Below are positions 47,072-57,015 of a stretch of DNA of 64,000 nucleotides, one piece after another. Both the position numbers and the translations under genes were made by a program. Location: positions 992,001 through 1,056,000 of the forward strand of contig NZ_KB905155.1 in assembly GCF_000378605.1 (NCBI RefSeq), in the 5' to 3' direction. The DNA comes from Thioalkalivibrio sp. ALJ21. Lineage in GTDB: Bacteria; Pseudomonadota; Gammaproteobacteria; Ectothiorhodospirales; Ectothiorhodospiraceae. Below the pieces are notes generated by a model, which saw nothing but the letters and a program-made list of their open reading frames with translations, did not search any database and had not been told where the DNA came from. The stretch's first letter is position 1. Every line of letters begins with the position of its first letter.

Positions 47072-49183
47072 ATGGCCACGGCGCATACGGCAACGGACAC
47101 TATCCCCAGCCTGCCACAGGCCCTGACGTCCGTTCTCGATGCGGGCCAGGCGGCGGAGGCCGATTTCGAAGCCCTCAGCCGAGCCATTCTGCGCGACACC
47201 GGCATGACCACGCGCCTTCTCGCGGCGGCCAACTCCCCGTTCTACTATCGCGGCTCGCCGTGTCGTACCATCGACCGGGCCTTGTTCAGCCTGGGTCTGG
47301 ACACCGTGCGCAGCCTCGCGCTGACTGCCGCGATTCAGCAGCTTTTCGGCCGCTACCAGCCCAAGCGCACCAGCGTGCTGCGGATCATCTGGCGCCGTGC
47401 GCTGACCACCGCCATGCTCGGCCAGGTCCTTGCCTCCCTGACACGCCACCCGCGGCCCGAAGACGCGTATCTGGCCGGGCTGCTGGTCGACCTCGGCAAG
47501 CTGATGCGACTGGCCACCGACGAAGCCCGCTACTGGCCTATGCTCGAGGCCAGCGCTGACGCGCGCGAGCTGGTCTCCCGCGAACAGGAGACCTACGGTC
47601 AGCACCATGCCGAGCTGGCCGCCGAACACCTGGACCGATGGGGTCTGGACGGGTTCGTTACCGATGCCGTGCGTTTCCACCTGGAGCCCACGGCACAAGT
47701 GCGCGATGCACATCATCTGGTCAAGATCATTCATCTTGCCAGCCTCCTTGGTCACGAGCCGCCCGATGCCATCGGCGACCCGGCCCTGGCCGCCGCCCAC
47801 GATCTGTTCGGGCTCAATGACGGCCTGACGCGAGAACTGCGCAACCGCATCGAAGAGGATGTCGAGCGGGTCGCGGGCTCTCTGGGGATCGAACTGGATG
47901 CGGGACCCGAGGCCGCCAAAGAGGAAGCGCCTCATCCCGATCAGGTCGCGCGCGAGGCGCTGGGGATGCGGGTACGCGACCTCACGGAACTGGAGCGGCT
48001 TACAGGCGCGCTGCGCGCCTCGCGGACCCCCCGAGAACATTGTCTGGCCGCCCAGCGAACCCTGTTTCTCACTCTGGGTGTCGACCACAGCCTCGTGTTC
48101 CTGACCGATGCGGACGGCGCCTCGGTATCCGCCTGGCTCGGCGAGGAAGACGAGCCCGACTTCACCCTGCCTCTGCTGCCGGGACGGAGCCTTGTGACCG
48201 ACACCCTGCTGGACCGCGAGATGCGTCAGCACGAACTCGTCGGCGAGACACCCACACCGGTCGTCGATCAACAGCTGTTCCGGCTCTGCGGTGGGGAGGT
48301 GATCTGGGCCTTCCCTCTGCTGGCGGCTGCCAACTCCTCGCCCGCAGGGGTACTGATCCTGGGACTGGACCGAGAACGCGCCCAGGCCCTGGAACCCCGA
48401 ACCGGATTTGTCCAGGCCCTGGCGCGCGAGATTGCGCGCGCGCTGTGCACCCCGCAGTCCGATCCGCCCGAACAAGCGCATACCGACGATACAACACAGG
48501 AGCGAATCCGCGAGACGCTGCACGAGGCGGGCAACCCCCTCAGCATCATCCAGAATTATCTGGGTGTGCTGAACACAAAGCTGGGCGATGGGCACGAGGC
48601 CAGCCACGAACTGGCCCTGATCAAGGAGGAAATTGATCGCGTAGGCCGCATCCTGCTCCGTCTAAAGGAACCCGACCAGGCAGCGGACGGGCCGCCGTCC
48701 ACGCTCAATCGACTGGTCCAGGACGTGGCCGACATCGTGGACCGCTCTCTTTGCCGCACGCGAGGCATCCGCCTGGAACTGGATCTTGCACCCGGCGATC
48801 CGCCCTTGTCTGTCCCCAGCGACCATGTGCGCCAGATTCTGACGAACCTGCTCAAAAACGCCGCCGAGGCGCTGCAGTCAGGGGGTGTCATTCGGCTGCA
48901 GACCCGCGACCCCGAGAGCTTCAATGGGACCAGCGTGGTGGCACTGGTGGTCGCCGACGACGGTCCCGGGCTTCCTCCGGGGATCCGCGCGGCCCATTAT
49001 CGCCCGGTAGAATCAGACAAGGGCGAGGGGCACGCCGGGCTGGGCCTGAGCATTGTCCGCCGCCTGGCGGACGAGATCGGCGCCCACATCCAGTGCGACA
49101 GCGACCGCGACGGAACGCGGTTCGAGATTCTTCTCCCCCATCGCGAGGCCGAAACCGGAACCCTCGGGGCGGGGCAGGGATAG
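47072..49183 (+). CDS. HDOD-GAF histidine kinase
   Basis: 703 residues. An HDOD domain covers about 5-215 (LLAAANSPFYYRG, GLDTVRSLALTAAIQQLF, AYLAGLLVDLGKLM). A GAF-like sensor covers about 310-460. The kinase has an H-box LHEAGNPLSIIQNYL and the N-box NLLKNAAEAL, then DDGPGLP and GLGLSIV. The presumed phospho-His is in the H-box. The neighbouring downstream gene encodes a receiver-bearing c-di-GMP enzyme 37 bp away, so they probably form a two-component pair. Confidence 0.9.
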   Translation: MATAHTATDTIPSLPQALTSVLDAGQAAEADFEALSRAILRDTGMTTRLLAAANSPFYYRGSPCRTIDRALFSLGLDTVRSLALTAAIQQLFGRYQPKRTSVLRIIWRRALTTAMLGQVLASLTRHPRPEDAYLAGLLVDLGKLMRLATDEARYWPMLEASADARELVSREQETYGQHHAELAAEHLDRWGLDGFVTDAVRFHLEPTAQVRDAHHLVKIIHLASLLGHEPPDAIGDPALAAAHDLFGLNDGLTRELRNRIEEDVERVAGSLGIELDAGPEAAKEEAPHPDQVAREALGMRVRDLTELERLTGALRASRTPREHCLAAQRTLFLTLGVDHSLVFLTDADGASVSAWLGEEDEPDFTLPLLPGRSLVTDTLLDREMRQHELVGETPTPVVDQQLFRLCGGEVIWAFPLLAAANSSPAGVLILGLDRERAQALEPRTGFVQALAREIARALCTPQSDPPEQAHTDDTTQERIRETLHEAGNPLSIIQNYLGVLNTKLGDGHEASHELALIKEEIDRVGRILLRLKEPDQAADGPPSTLNRLVQDVADIVDRSLCRTRGIRLELDLAPGDPPLSVPSDHVRQILTNLLKNAAEALQSGGVIRLQTRDPESFNGTSVVALVVADDGPGLPPGIRAAHYRPVESDKGEGHAGLGLSIVRRLADEIGAHIQCDSDRDGTRFEILLPHREAETGTLGAGQG

Positions 49184-49220
49184 CCCCCGCGATGATGCGA
49201 GACAACGGCGGGACCCGCAC

Positions 49221-51344
49221 ATGAACGAAGCCGGCACACCACAAACCCCTCGCATCCTCGTCGTCGACGACGACCCGCGCCTTCTGGAAAGCGTGCGACA
49301 GCTGCTGGAACTGCAAGAGTTCAACGTGGAAACCGCCCTGGGCGGCGGCAGCGCCATTGAGGCCTTGCGACGGGATCCGCCCGATCTCCTGTTGCTCGAT
49401 CTGTGCATGCCGGAACTGGGGGGGCGTGATGTCCTGCGCTTCATCCAGGCCGCGGGGCTCAAGGTCCCTGTGGTGGTGATCAGCGGCAACACCTCGGTGG
49501 ACGATGTCGCCGGCGCCCTGCGCGACGGGGCCTCCGACTATCTGAAAAAGCCCTATCAGCCCGACGAACTGCTGGCAACCGTCCGCAACGCCCTGCACAA
49601 GAAAGAGCTGGAAGACGCCAACCGCCACATGCGGGCACGCCTGGAGCGTTCCGAGCGCCTGCACCGGCTGATCGTCAACAACTCGCCGGACATCGTGTTC
49701 ATCCTGGATCGCGAAGGTCGTTTTCGTTTCGTGAACTCGCGTGTCCACGAGTTGCTTGGCTACTCCCGCCAGGACCTGCTGGATACCCGTGTCCTGGATC
49801 TGGTCGAAGCCGACGACCACGAGAAGGCGGAGTATTTCTTCGAGCAGGCCGGGCGCAGCCATGCCCACATCCGCTCCGTGGAACTCGCGCTCAAGCCACG
49901 GGAGATGGCCCGCACCCGGCGCTATTTCGAGGTCGCGGTCTGGCCGACGGCGGCCAGCGACGATACAGGTGGCGAGACCCTGGTCTACGGGACCGCCCGC
50001 GACATCACCGACCGCAAGGAATCCGAGGCCTTCATCAACTTCCAGGCCTACCACGACCTGCTCACCCGGCTGCCCAACCGCGCCCTGTTCCGCGACCGGG
50101 TCGATGTGGCCATTGCTCAGGCGCAGCGCCAGGGCCACCCCCTGGCCGTGATGTTCATCGACCTCAACCGCTTCAAGGTCATCAACGACTCGCTGGGGCA
50201 CACCATTGGTGACCGCCTGCTGCAGGCCGTCGCCCAGCGCCTGCTGGGCTGCATTCGCAAAGGGGATACGCTGTCGCGCTTCGGAGGCGACGAGTTCACC
50301 CTGCTGCTGCCGCATATCAGCAGCCAGGAGGCCGCAGTCGAAGTAGCCGAAAAGATTCTGGAAAGCCTCACTGCGCCATTCCACCTAGGGGGTGACCACG
50401 AGCTGTATGTCGGGGCCAGCATCGGGATCGCGATCTATCCCGACGGGGGCGACACGCTCGAGGCCCTGATCCGGCATGCCGACATCGCTATGTACCGGGA
50501 AAAGAACACGGGCAAGAATGGCATCCGCCTGTTCGCACCGGAGATGCATGGCAACACGCCACACCGCCTGCAGCTCGAGCAGGACCTGCGCAAGGCCCTG
50601 GAGCGCGAAGAGTTCCACATCCTCTACCAGCCGCAGGTCGATGGCGAAACAGGGCAGCTCCTGGGTGTCGAGGCGTTGATTCGCTGGAATCACCCCGATC
50701 GCGGCATGCTGGGCCCGGCCGAGTTCATCCCGGTCGCCGAAGACACCCGCCTGATTGTCGACCTCGATCGCGCGACCCTGCGCAACGCCCTGGGCGACAT
50801 ACGCGCGGCCCATCAACACGTACCCAACCTGCGCCTGGCGGTGAACCTGTCGCCGGTGCTGATCGAACGAGACGACTTTGTCGACGGCGTACTGGGATTG
50901 CTGGTCGAGACTGGCTTCCCCGCAGAGCTGCTGGAGATCGAGATCACCGAGAGCCTGTTGATGAGCGACACCCACGATACCGTGGCCAAGCTCAACCGCC
51001 TGTGCGAGGCTGGCGTTCAGGTGGCGGTGGATGACTTTGGCACCGGTTATTCGTCGCTGAGCTATCTGCAGAAGCTGCCGGTACACACCCTGAAGATCGA
51101 TCGCAGCTTCACCCACACCATCTGTATCGAGGGGGAGGCCTGTATCGTCAATGCGATCGTATCGATGGCGCGCGGCCTGCAGATGAATATCGTCGCGGAG
51201 GGCGTGGAAACCGCGGCCCAGCAGGAATATCTGCGCCGTCTTGGCTGCCCGATGATGCAGGGCTTTCTGTTCGGCCATCCCTCCCCGCTCGCGGACCTGT
51301 TGCAGCGGGAATCGGACTTCGGGCGTCGAACCGTACGATCCTGA
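49221..51344 (+). CDS. REC-PAS-GGDEF-EAL response regulator, c-di-GMP turnover
   Basis: About 707 residues from ATG 49221. The receiver has DDD at the N-terminus, phospho-Asp in LLLDLCMPELGG and LKKPY. A PAS domain follows (LIVNNSPDIVFILDREGRF). The GGDEF site RFGGDEF is intact and preceded by an RKGD I-site. The EAL motif GVEALIRW and EITESLLMSDTHD, DDFGTGYSS are complete. Both synthase and phosphodiesterase activities are possible. It is paired with the upstream kinase. Confidence 0.95.
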   Translation: MNEAGTPQTPRILVVDDDPRLLESVRQLLELQEFNVETALGGGSAIEALRRDPPDLLLLDLCMPELGGRDVLRFIQAAGLKVPVVVISGNTSVDDVAGALRDGASDYLKKPYQPDELLATVRNALHKKELEDANRHMRARLERSERLHRLIVNNSPDIVFILDREGRFRFVNSRVHELLGYSRQDLLDTRVLDLVEADDHEKAEYFFEQAGRSHAHIRSVELALKPREMARTRRYFEVAVWPTAASDDTGGETLVYGTARDITDRKESEAFINFQAYHDLLTRLPNRALFRDRVDVAIAQAQRQGHPLAVMFIDLNRFKVINDSLGHTIGDRLLQAVAQRLLGCIRKGDTLSRFGGDEFTLLLPHISSQEAAVEVAEKILESLTAPFHLGGDHELYVGASIGIAIYPDGGDTLEALIRHADIAMYREKNTGKNGIRLFAPEMHGNTPHRLQLEQDLRKALEREEFHILYQPQVDGETGQLLGVEALIRWNHPDRGMLGPAEFIPVAEDTRLIVDLDRATLRNALGDIRAAHQHVPNLRLAVNLSPVLIERDDFVDGVLGLLVETGFPAELLEIEITESLLMSDTHDTVAKLNRLCEAGVQVAVDDFGTGYSSLSYLQKLPVHTLKIDRSFTHTICIEGEACIVNAIVSMARGLQMNIVAEGVETAAQQEYLRRLGCPMMQGFLFGHPSPLADLLQRESDFGRRTVRS

Positions 51345-51379
51345 GCCCGGTTAGAGCGACGCCCCGCCCTCGCGGCCGG

Positions 51380-54016
51380 CTATGCGCCGATGCCTTGCAG
51401 GGCATTATCGGCCGGGGCCGGGCGCCCCAGCAGGTAGCCCTGCCCGAAACGACAGCCCTCGCGTAGCAGGAACGCTTGCTGGCCCGCCTCTTCCACACCC
51501 TCGGCAATCAGGTCCAGCCCCAGTGCGTCGGCCAGGGCAATGATGGCGCGAATGATCGATTCGTTATTGCGCGAGTATCCAATATCGCGGACCAGTGACT
51601 GGTCGATCTTCAAACGCCGTAGCGGCAAGCGACGCAGGTGCGCCAGATTGGAATACCCCGCGCCGAAGTCATCCATAGCCAGCGTCACACCCAGCGTCTC
51701 CAGACGGTGCAGCACGGCCAGTGCCCTTTCCGGCTGTTCCATCATCATGGTCTCGGTCAGTTCCAGCTCCAGCCGGTCGGGCTCCAGACCGTGATGTTCG
51801 AGGATATCCTGAACTGCTGCCACCAGCGTCTCGTCGTGCAACTCCCGGGCAGAGAGGTTCACCGCCACGGCAGGCACATCCCGGCCTTCCTGGTCCCATT
51901 GCGCCAGTTGGGCACAGGCCGCGTTCAACACCCAGCGGTCGATGGCCTGGATCATCCCCGTCTCTTCCGCCAGCGGGATGAATTCGGCCGGGGACACCAT
52001 GCCGCGCTGTGGATGACGCCAGCGCACCAGCGCCTCCATACCCACCAGCCGGCCCGACTGCATCTCCAGCTGCGGCTGAAAGTAGAGCAGCAGTTCGTCA
52101 TTGGCGATGGCGCCGCGCAGGTCGTTCTCCAGGAACAGGCGATGTTCCGTCTGCGCCCCCATTCCGGGTTCGTAGACATGCCAGGTATCCCCGCCGACGC
52201 TGCGCGAGGCCGCCATTGCGAGCTCCGCGGCGGTCAGCAACTCGTCACGCGTGCTGCCATGTTCGGGGAACGTCGCCAACCCGACGCTCGCCGTGGTGAC
52301 CAGCGCACGCCCACCGATAGCGCAGGGTTCGCGCAAGGTTTCCAGTAGCTGCTCGAGGAAGGCCTCGGTGCCACCATCCATCGGCGGGTTTTCGATAATC
52401 AGGCAGAACTCGTCGGCTCCCACGCGAGACACCGTATCCTGCGGCCCCAGCAACGCCCCAAGCCGTTCCGCCATACCTTCCAGCACGCGGTCGCCCGCCG
52501 ACGTGCCCAGGGTCTCGTTAACATTGCGGAAGCGATCCAGGTCGATCAGCACCACCCAGCGTGCAAGACCATCGGCCATCGCACGTTCCAGGGTGTGTCC
52601 CAGCCGGTCGTGCAACAGCACGCGGTTCGGGAGGCCTGTACGCGCGTCGTAGTGGGCCATCTGCCGCAGCGCTTCTTTCTGCTCCATGCTCGCGGTGAGA
52701 TCCGTCCAGCTGCCGACCACCTCGGCCCCGCGCTGTCCCTGGTTGCCGCCGGGAATGATCCGCATCTCGTCGCGGATATGGCGCAGCTTGCCCCAGCCGT
52801 CGAACAGGCGCAGTTCCCGGACCATGTGGCGCTCTTCCAGCAGGCGCCGGTTCTCGCGCATGGCCGTGGTGCGGTCTTCCGGATGGACCTGCTGCTCCCA
52901 CCAGCCCGGCTGCAGCGCCACCTTGGGATTGAATCCAAACAGCCGCTCGAAGTTGCCACTCACCCAAAGCGGCTTGAAATCGAGCGCATTCAGTTGGTAC
53001 AGCACGACCGGGCCGCTCTCGAGCAGGTGTTCGAGACGCTGGTTGGCTTCGCGCAGGGCACGTGTCTGCGCGCGCACCGTGCGTCGCAACCAGACCGCCA
53101 TCAGCCCCAGGGCGAGCGCAATCACTGCGGCGGCCGCCAGCGCCGACCAGGCCCACGTCGGGATCTCCCCCTCCCCGACGGGCGGTTCCAGGGCCTGCTC
53201 CATCGCGTGCTGATAGGGCGAGCCCGCCTCGCCCTTCCAGCGCTGGAGATAGGCGTCGATCACCTCCAGGCGGTCATCCTGCCGCCCAGGGGCGGCGGCG
53301 TAATAAAGACCGACCTGGTCGAAGGTGATGGGGGTTTCCACCAGCATATGCTGGCGTGCATGACGCCGCGCATAGAAGTTGTTGCTGACCGCCACGTCGG
53401 CATCGCCCGCGGCAACAGCCGCCAGCACGGATTCCAGGTCCCCACGGGGCACAAGAGTCCACTCCAGCCCCGTGTCCAGCGCATACTCGCGCAGGTAGTC
53501 GTATTGAATCGATCCATCGAGCACCGCAAGGCGGAGGCCTTCCAGCGCTTCGATGCGATCCAGCCCCGAATCGACCGGCGCCAGCACCTGGCTCCATGCC
53601 TGGGCCACCGGTATCGAGTGAAACGCGAGGCTCTCGCGCCGCTCCGGCGTCAGCGCGACATCCGGCATCAGGTCGATCTCGCCCGCCTCCAGGGCCTCCA
53701 GACAGGCCGACCACTCGCACGAGACATACTCCAGCCGCCAGTGCTCGCGTCGCGCAATGGCGTCCAGCAACTCGACGAACACGCCCCCCGCCGCCCCATC
53801 GTCACCCGTGCCGACCTTGGGCACGTTCTCGTAGAGCCCCACGCGCAGGAGGTCGTCCGCGCTGGCCCCGGCGGACAGGAAGAAGGGCACCACGAGCAGG
53901 ACAGCCATGACCCGACCGTGCCATGGCGTCCGTTTGCTCCTGGTTCTGGGTTTCCAATCAGGCACGCGCGCCCCTGTGCGTTCGGTACCGCATAGTGCCA
54001 TGGATGGCCAGGCCAC
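51380..54016 (-). CDS. Binding-protein-PAS-GADEF-EAL receptor
   Basis: 878 residues; GTG 54016 is used because AAGGAG lies 8 bp upstream. A SBP_bac_3 domain (LLRVGLYENVPKVG, DLMPDVALTPERRE, LRLAVLDGSIQYDYL) sits outside the membrane helix near 300. A PAS domain (FGFNPKVALQPGWWEQQVHPED) follows. The diguanylate domain reads RVGADEF with no RxxD I-site, so synthase activity is doubtful. The EAL domain is complete (GMEALVRWRHPQRG, LELTETMMM, MDDFGAGYSN). It likely senses an external solute and controls c-di-GMP breakdown. Confidence 0.92.
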   Translation of the reverse strand: MAWPSMALCGTERTGARVPDWKPRTRSKRTPWHGRVMAVLLVVPFFLSAGASADDLLRVGLYENVPKVGTGDDGAAGGVFVELLDAIARREHWRLEYVSCEWSACLEALEAGEIDLMPDVALTPERRESLAFHSIPVAQAWSQVLAPVDSGLDRIEALEGLRLAVLDGSIQYDYLREYALDTGLEWTLVPRGDLESVLAAVAAGDADVAVSNNFYARRHARQHMLVETPITFDQVGLYYAAAPGRQDDRLEVIDAYLQRWKGEAGSPYQHAMEQALEPPVGEGEIPTWAWSALAAAAVIALALGLMAVWLRRTVRAQTRALREANQRLEHLLESGPVVLYQLNALDFKPLWVSGNFERLFGFNPKVALQPGWWEQQVHPEDRTTAMRENRRLLEERHMVRELRLFDGWGKLRHIRDEMRIIPGGNQGQRGAEVVGSWTDLTASMEQKEALRQMAHYDARTGLPNRVLLHDRLGHTLERAMADGLARWVVLIDLDRFRNVNETLGTSAGDRVLEGMAERLGALLGPQDTVSRVGADEFCLIIENPPMDGGTEAFLEQLLETLREPCAIGGRALVTTASVGLATFPEHGSTRDELLTAAELAMAASRSVGGDTWHVYEPGMGAQTEHRLFLENDLRGAIANDELLLYFQPQLEMQSGRLVGMEALVRWRHPQRGMVSPAEFIPLAEETGMIQAIDRWVLNAACAQLAQWDQEGRDVPAVAVNLSARELHDETLVAAVQDILEHHGLEPDRLELELTETMMMEQPERALAVLHRLETLGVTLAMDDFGAGYSNLAHLRRLPLRRLKIDQSLVRDIGYSRNNESIIRAIIALADALGLDLIAEGVEEAGQQAFLLREGCRFGQGYLLGRPAPADNALQGIGA

Positions 54017-54040
54017 GGACCGCTCCTTGTTATCCGTTCG

Positions 54041-55192
54041 TTAGCCCGATTGCGCCCCTCGCGCCTCCACCAGTGCGCGCGTACGCTCCATGATCCAGCG
54101 ACCGGGTTCGTTCATCGCCTGCTCCAGCGTGATCGTGCCATCGCAAAGGGCGCGGGCATCCGTGAGCCCCACCGCTTCGAGTTCCTCCGGCGTGGCATCG
54201 ATCGACCCGGCCACGGCGACGACCGGCACACAGCAGCGCCGTGCCCGCCGGACCACCTCGGCCACGACCTTGCCATGCGCGGTCTGGCCGTCGACCTGCC
54301 CCTCACCCGTGATCACCAGATCGCTCCCGGCGATCACCGCATCGAGATCGATCAGATCCGCCAGGTACACCGCCCCCATGCGAGATTGCCCGCGCAGGAC
54401 ACAGGCCAGCGCGAAGCCCAGCCCACCGGCGGCCCCCGCCCCGGGCATGGCGCCCGGGCGGCGCAACTCCCCCGCCTCGTCAATCGCGCGTTCCAGCCGC
54501 TCCATGTAGGCATCCATGCGTGGCACGTCTGTTGTGGCCAGGCCCTTTTGCGGGCCGAACACCGCCGCAGCACCCCGGTTGCCCGTCAACGGGTTGTCGA
54601 CATCGTTCAGCACCGTGATGCGGAGTCCCGCAAGCCGTGGCTCCAGACCAGAGAAATCGGCACTTTCCAGATGCTCCAGCCGTTCCGGGACAGGATCCAG
54701 TTCGGACCCTTCCCGGTCCCGAAAGCGGACCCCCAGTGCGTGCAGCATCCCGGCACCACCATCCACCGTGCCGCTGCCCCCGAGTCCGATCAGCACATGC
54801 CGGGCACCGGCATCCAGCGCCGCGAGGATCAGATGCCCCACGCCACGGGTATCGAGCCTCCATGGATCGCGCTCGGCCTCGGGCACCAGGTCCAACCCAC
54901 AGGCCGAGGCGACATCAATCACCGCGCGTCGGGTGACGGCATCGCACCCCCAGCCCGCCGAGACATGCTGCCCACGCGGATCACGGACATCGGACAAATG
55001 CCAGGCCCAACCCATGGTATGGCTGACCAGTTCCGCCGTCCCTTCTCCCCCATCCGCCATCGGCAACGCCCGGATGCGAGTGGATGGACTCGCGGCATGT
55101 ACACCGCGAGCCATCGCCTGGGCCACGTCTGCCGCATCCAGACTGCCCTTGAAGCTGTCCGGACACAGCACGACCCGCCTCAGCTCAGACAA
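54041..55192 (-). CDS. glxK: Glycerate 2-kinase
   Basis: 383 residues. CPDSFKGSLDAADVAQAMARG at the N-terminus, MADGGEGTAELV, GLGGSGTVDGGAGML and VLNDVDNPLTGNRGA identify the GlxK/GarK family. It phosphorylates D-glycerate to 2-phosphoglycerate. It starts 8 bp inside the 3' end of the upstream transporter gene. The pair would import and use glycerate, for example from photorespiration-like glycolate salvage. Confidence 0.93.
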   Translation of the reverse strand: MSELRRVVLCPDSFKGSLDAADVAQAMARGVHAASPSTRIRALPMADGGEGTAELVSHTMGWAWHLSDVRDPRGQHVSAGWGCDAVTRRAVIDVASACGLDLVPEAERDPWRLDTRGVGHLILAALDAGARHVLIGLGGSGTVDGGAGMLHALGVRFRDREGSELDPVPERLEHLESADFSGLEPRLAGLRITVLNDVDNPLTGNRGAAAVFGPQKGLATTDVPRMDAYMERLERAIDEAGELRRPGAMPGAGAAGGLGFALACVLRGQSRMGAVYLADLIDLDAVIAGSDLVITGEGQVDGQTAHGKVVAEVVRRARRCCVPVVAVAGSIDATPEELEAVGLTDARALCDGTITLEQAMNEPGRWIMERTRALVEARGAQSG

Positions 55193-56546
55193 AGACGAGC
55201 CCCAGCAGGTAGATCACGATCATCGCGCTCACACCCTGCAACAGCGTGGCGGTCGTATAGGCCTTGTAGGCGGTCGACACCTTCATGCGGCTGAACTGGG
55301 TCACCACCCAGAAGAAGCTGTCGTTGGCATGCGAGACGGTCATCGCGCCCGCACCCACGGCCATGACTGCCAGCACCATGCCCATGTCGGACTCCAGGCC
55401 CAGCGAGGGCAGCAACGGCGCCACCATGCTCGAGGCCGCGACCAGTGCCACCGTCGACGAACCCTGGGCCGACTTGAGTGCAGCCGCCAGCAGGAACGGC
55501 ACCAGCAGGCCCAAACCAAGACCGGTCAGCATATCGCCGAGTTGATCACCAATGGGAGTCTCCTGCAGCACCGAGCCAAACGCACCGCCCGCCCCGGTGA
55601 TCAGCAGAATCGGGGCCGCGAGCAGGACGGCATCGACCGTCATCTGGTGGAAGCGCCCGCGCTTGTCACCACCCTTGACCAGCAGCAGGGCGAACACCAC
55701 GCCAATCGCCAGGGCGACCACCGGCTGCCCGAGGAAGATCAGCGCGGCCGCGAACATGCCGGGGTCGGCGTCACGCGTGGCCAGTGACGCGATCGAGCCG
55801 ATGGAGATCAGCACGATCGGCGCCAGGATCGGCAAGAATGCCGCCAGGGTGGATGGGCGATGGGCCAGATCGGGCTCCGGCTTCTTCACCTCCTGGCCGG
55901 TGGCCTCCTCGATCGGATCCGGCTCGAGGAGTTCGTCGTCGTTTGCGTGGGTGTAGCGGCTGGCCCAGAGCCAGCCCACCGCCGCGGCGACCGCGGCTAC
56001 CAGCAGGCCGAACAGGATCACCAGGCCCAGCGCATCGGCGATCCCGATATTGCTGGCCGCGGCGATCGGGCCCGGGGTCGGCGGGACGAAGTTGTGCGTG
56101 GCGAACAGACCCGTCGCCAACGCCACACTCATCGCCACCAGGGAGACACCGGCCTTCTTCGCCAGCGCGTTCTTCAGGGAGTTCAGGATTACGTAGCCGG
56201 AGTCGCAGAACACTGGAATCGACACGATGTAGCCGATGATCGTCGCGGTGAGGTTGGGGAATCGATCCGACAGCGCGCGGATGATCGCCTCCGCCATCAC
56301 GATCGCCGCCCCGGTGCGGTCCAGGATCACCCCGATGATCGTGCCCAGCGCGATCACGATCCCGATATAGCCGAGCGTCCCGCCGAAGCCGTCGTTGATA
56401 ACGCTGATCGCCTCTTTCGGGGCAATACCCCCGATCAGCGCCATCACAAAGGCCGCCAGCAACAGGGCGAGGAAGGGGTGGACTCGCAGCTTCACGGTGG
56501 CGAACACCAGTGCCGCCACGACGATAATCAGGCCAATAATCAGCAT
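55185..56546 (-). CDS. GntP-family gluconate/glycerate:H+ symporter
   Basis: 453 residues from ATG 56546. About 12 membrane helices; PVFCDSGYVILNSL and FVPPTPGPIAAASNIG, SAQGSSTVALVAASS and SHANDSFFWVVTQFS are signature stretches of GntP permeases. The family moves gluconate or similar sugar acids. Coupling to glycerate kinase suggests glycerate as substrate. Confidence 0.92.
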   Translation of the reverse strand: MLIIGLIIVVAALVFATVKLRVHPFLALLLAAFVMALIGGIAPKEAISVINDGFGGTLGYIGIVIALGTIIGVILDRTGAAIVMAEAIIRALSDRFPNLTATIIGYIVSIPVFCDSGYVILNSLKNALAKKAGVSLVAMSVALATGLFATHNFVPPTPGPIAAASNIGIADALGLVILFGLLVAAVAAAVGWLWASRYTHANDDELLEPDPIEEATGQEVKKPEPDLAHRPSTLAAFLPILAPIVLISIGSIASLATRDADPGMFAAALIFLGQPVVALAIGVVFALLLVKGGDKRGRFHQMTVDAVLLAAPILLITGAGGAFGSVLQETPIGDQLGDMLTGLGLGLLVPFLLAAALKSAQGSSTVALVAASSMVAPLLPSLGLESDMGMVLAVMAVGAGAMTVSHANDSFFWVVTQFSRMKVSTAYKAYTTATLLQGVSAMIVIYLLGLVFV

Positions 56547-56658
56547 CTCGCGTCCTCGTCTTGTTGTGGTTATCGAGTTAAGAGCATAGACCCTGTAACC
56601 CTTCTTGGGACGAGAATTTCCATACTGGGTTCGATCCGTGCTGGAACGGCAGACTGGC

Positions 56659-56685
56659 AAAAGAAAAGGCCGCCCGAAGGCGGCC
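56659..56685 (-). terminator. Rho-independent terminator of the pgsA-tRNA transcript
   Basis: On the minus strand: stem GGCCGCC, loop TTCG, GGCGGCC, then TTTTCTTTT. It lies just beyond tRNA-Cys. It is the most convincing terminator in the window. Confidence 0.9.
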
Positions 56686-56704
56686 CTGGCGCGAAGCGCA
56701 ATGA

Positions 56705-56778
56705 TGGAGGCTGGGGTCGGAATCGAACCGGCGTACACGGATTTGCAGTCCGCTGCATAACCACTCTGCCACCCAGCC
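56705..56778 (-). tRNA. tRNA-Cys (GCA)
   Basis: A 74-nt cloverleaf with GGCTGGG/CCCAGCC acceptor, U73 discriminator and encoded CCA. The anticodon loop reads CTGCAAA, giving GCA. It lies 87 bp downstream of tRNA-Gly and belongs to the pgsA transcript, as in E. coli pgsA-glyW-cysT. Confidence 0.95.
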
Positions 56779-56827
56779 TGTATCGGGTGGGTCCCGGCCC
56801 GCAAGAAGCAGCATGCGGAGGCCGAAA

Positions 56828-56854
56828 CAGAAAACCCCGGCCGAACCGGGGTTT
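56828..56854 (-). terminator. Hairpin between the two tRNA genes, terminator-like
   Basis: A 9-bp stem (AAACCCCGG/CCGGGGTTT) with a TTCGG loop and a TTTTCTGTTT tail on the minus strand. It could partly terminate transcription after tRNA-Gly or serve as a processing hairpin. Confidence 0.6.
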
Positions 56855-56865
56855 CAGGAATCTGT

Positions 56866-56941
56866 TGGAGCGGGAAACGAGATTCGAACTCGCGACCCCA
56901 ACCTTGGCAAGGTTGTGCTCTACCAGCTGAGCTATTCCCGC
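56866..56941 (-). tRNA. tRNA-Gly (GCC)
   Basis: A 76-nt cloverleaf with GCGGGAA/TTCCCGC acceptor and encoded CCA. The anticodon loop CTTGCCAAG gives GCC. GTTCGAATC is the T loop. It follows pgsA by 74 bp in the same direction, the conserved gammaproteobacterial order. Confidence 0.96.
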
Positions 56942-57015
56942 TCTTCGTTAACGGCGCGTATTCTACCGCACCGGGGGCGAACGTCAATACCCCGCCAGCG
57001 TTTCCGTGCGGCCGA

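Noticed and set aside
56692-56790. Further tRNA (tRNA-Leu, as in E. coli pgsA-glyW-cysT-leuZ)
   Set aside because: No third cloverleaf is seen after tRNA-Cys; a terminator hairpin follows directly.
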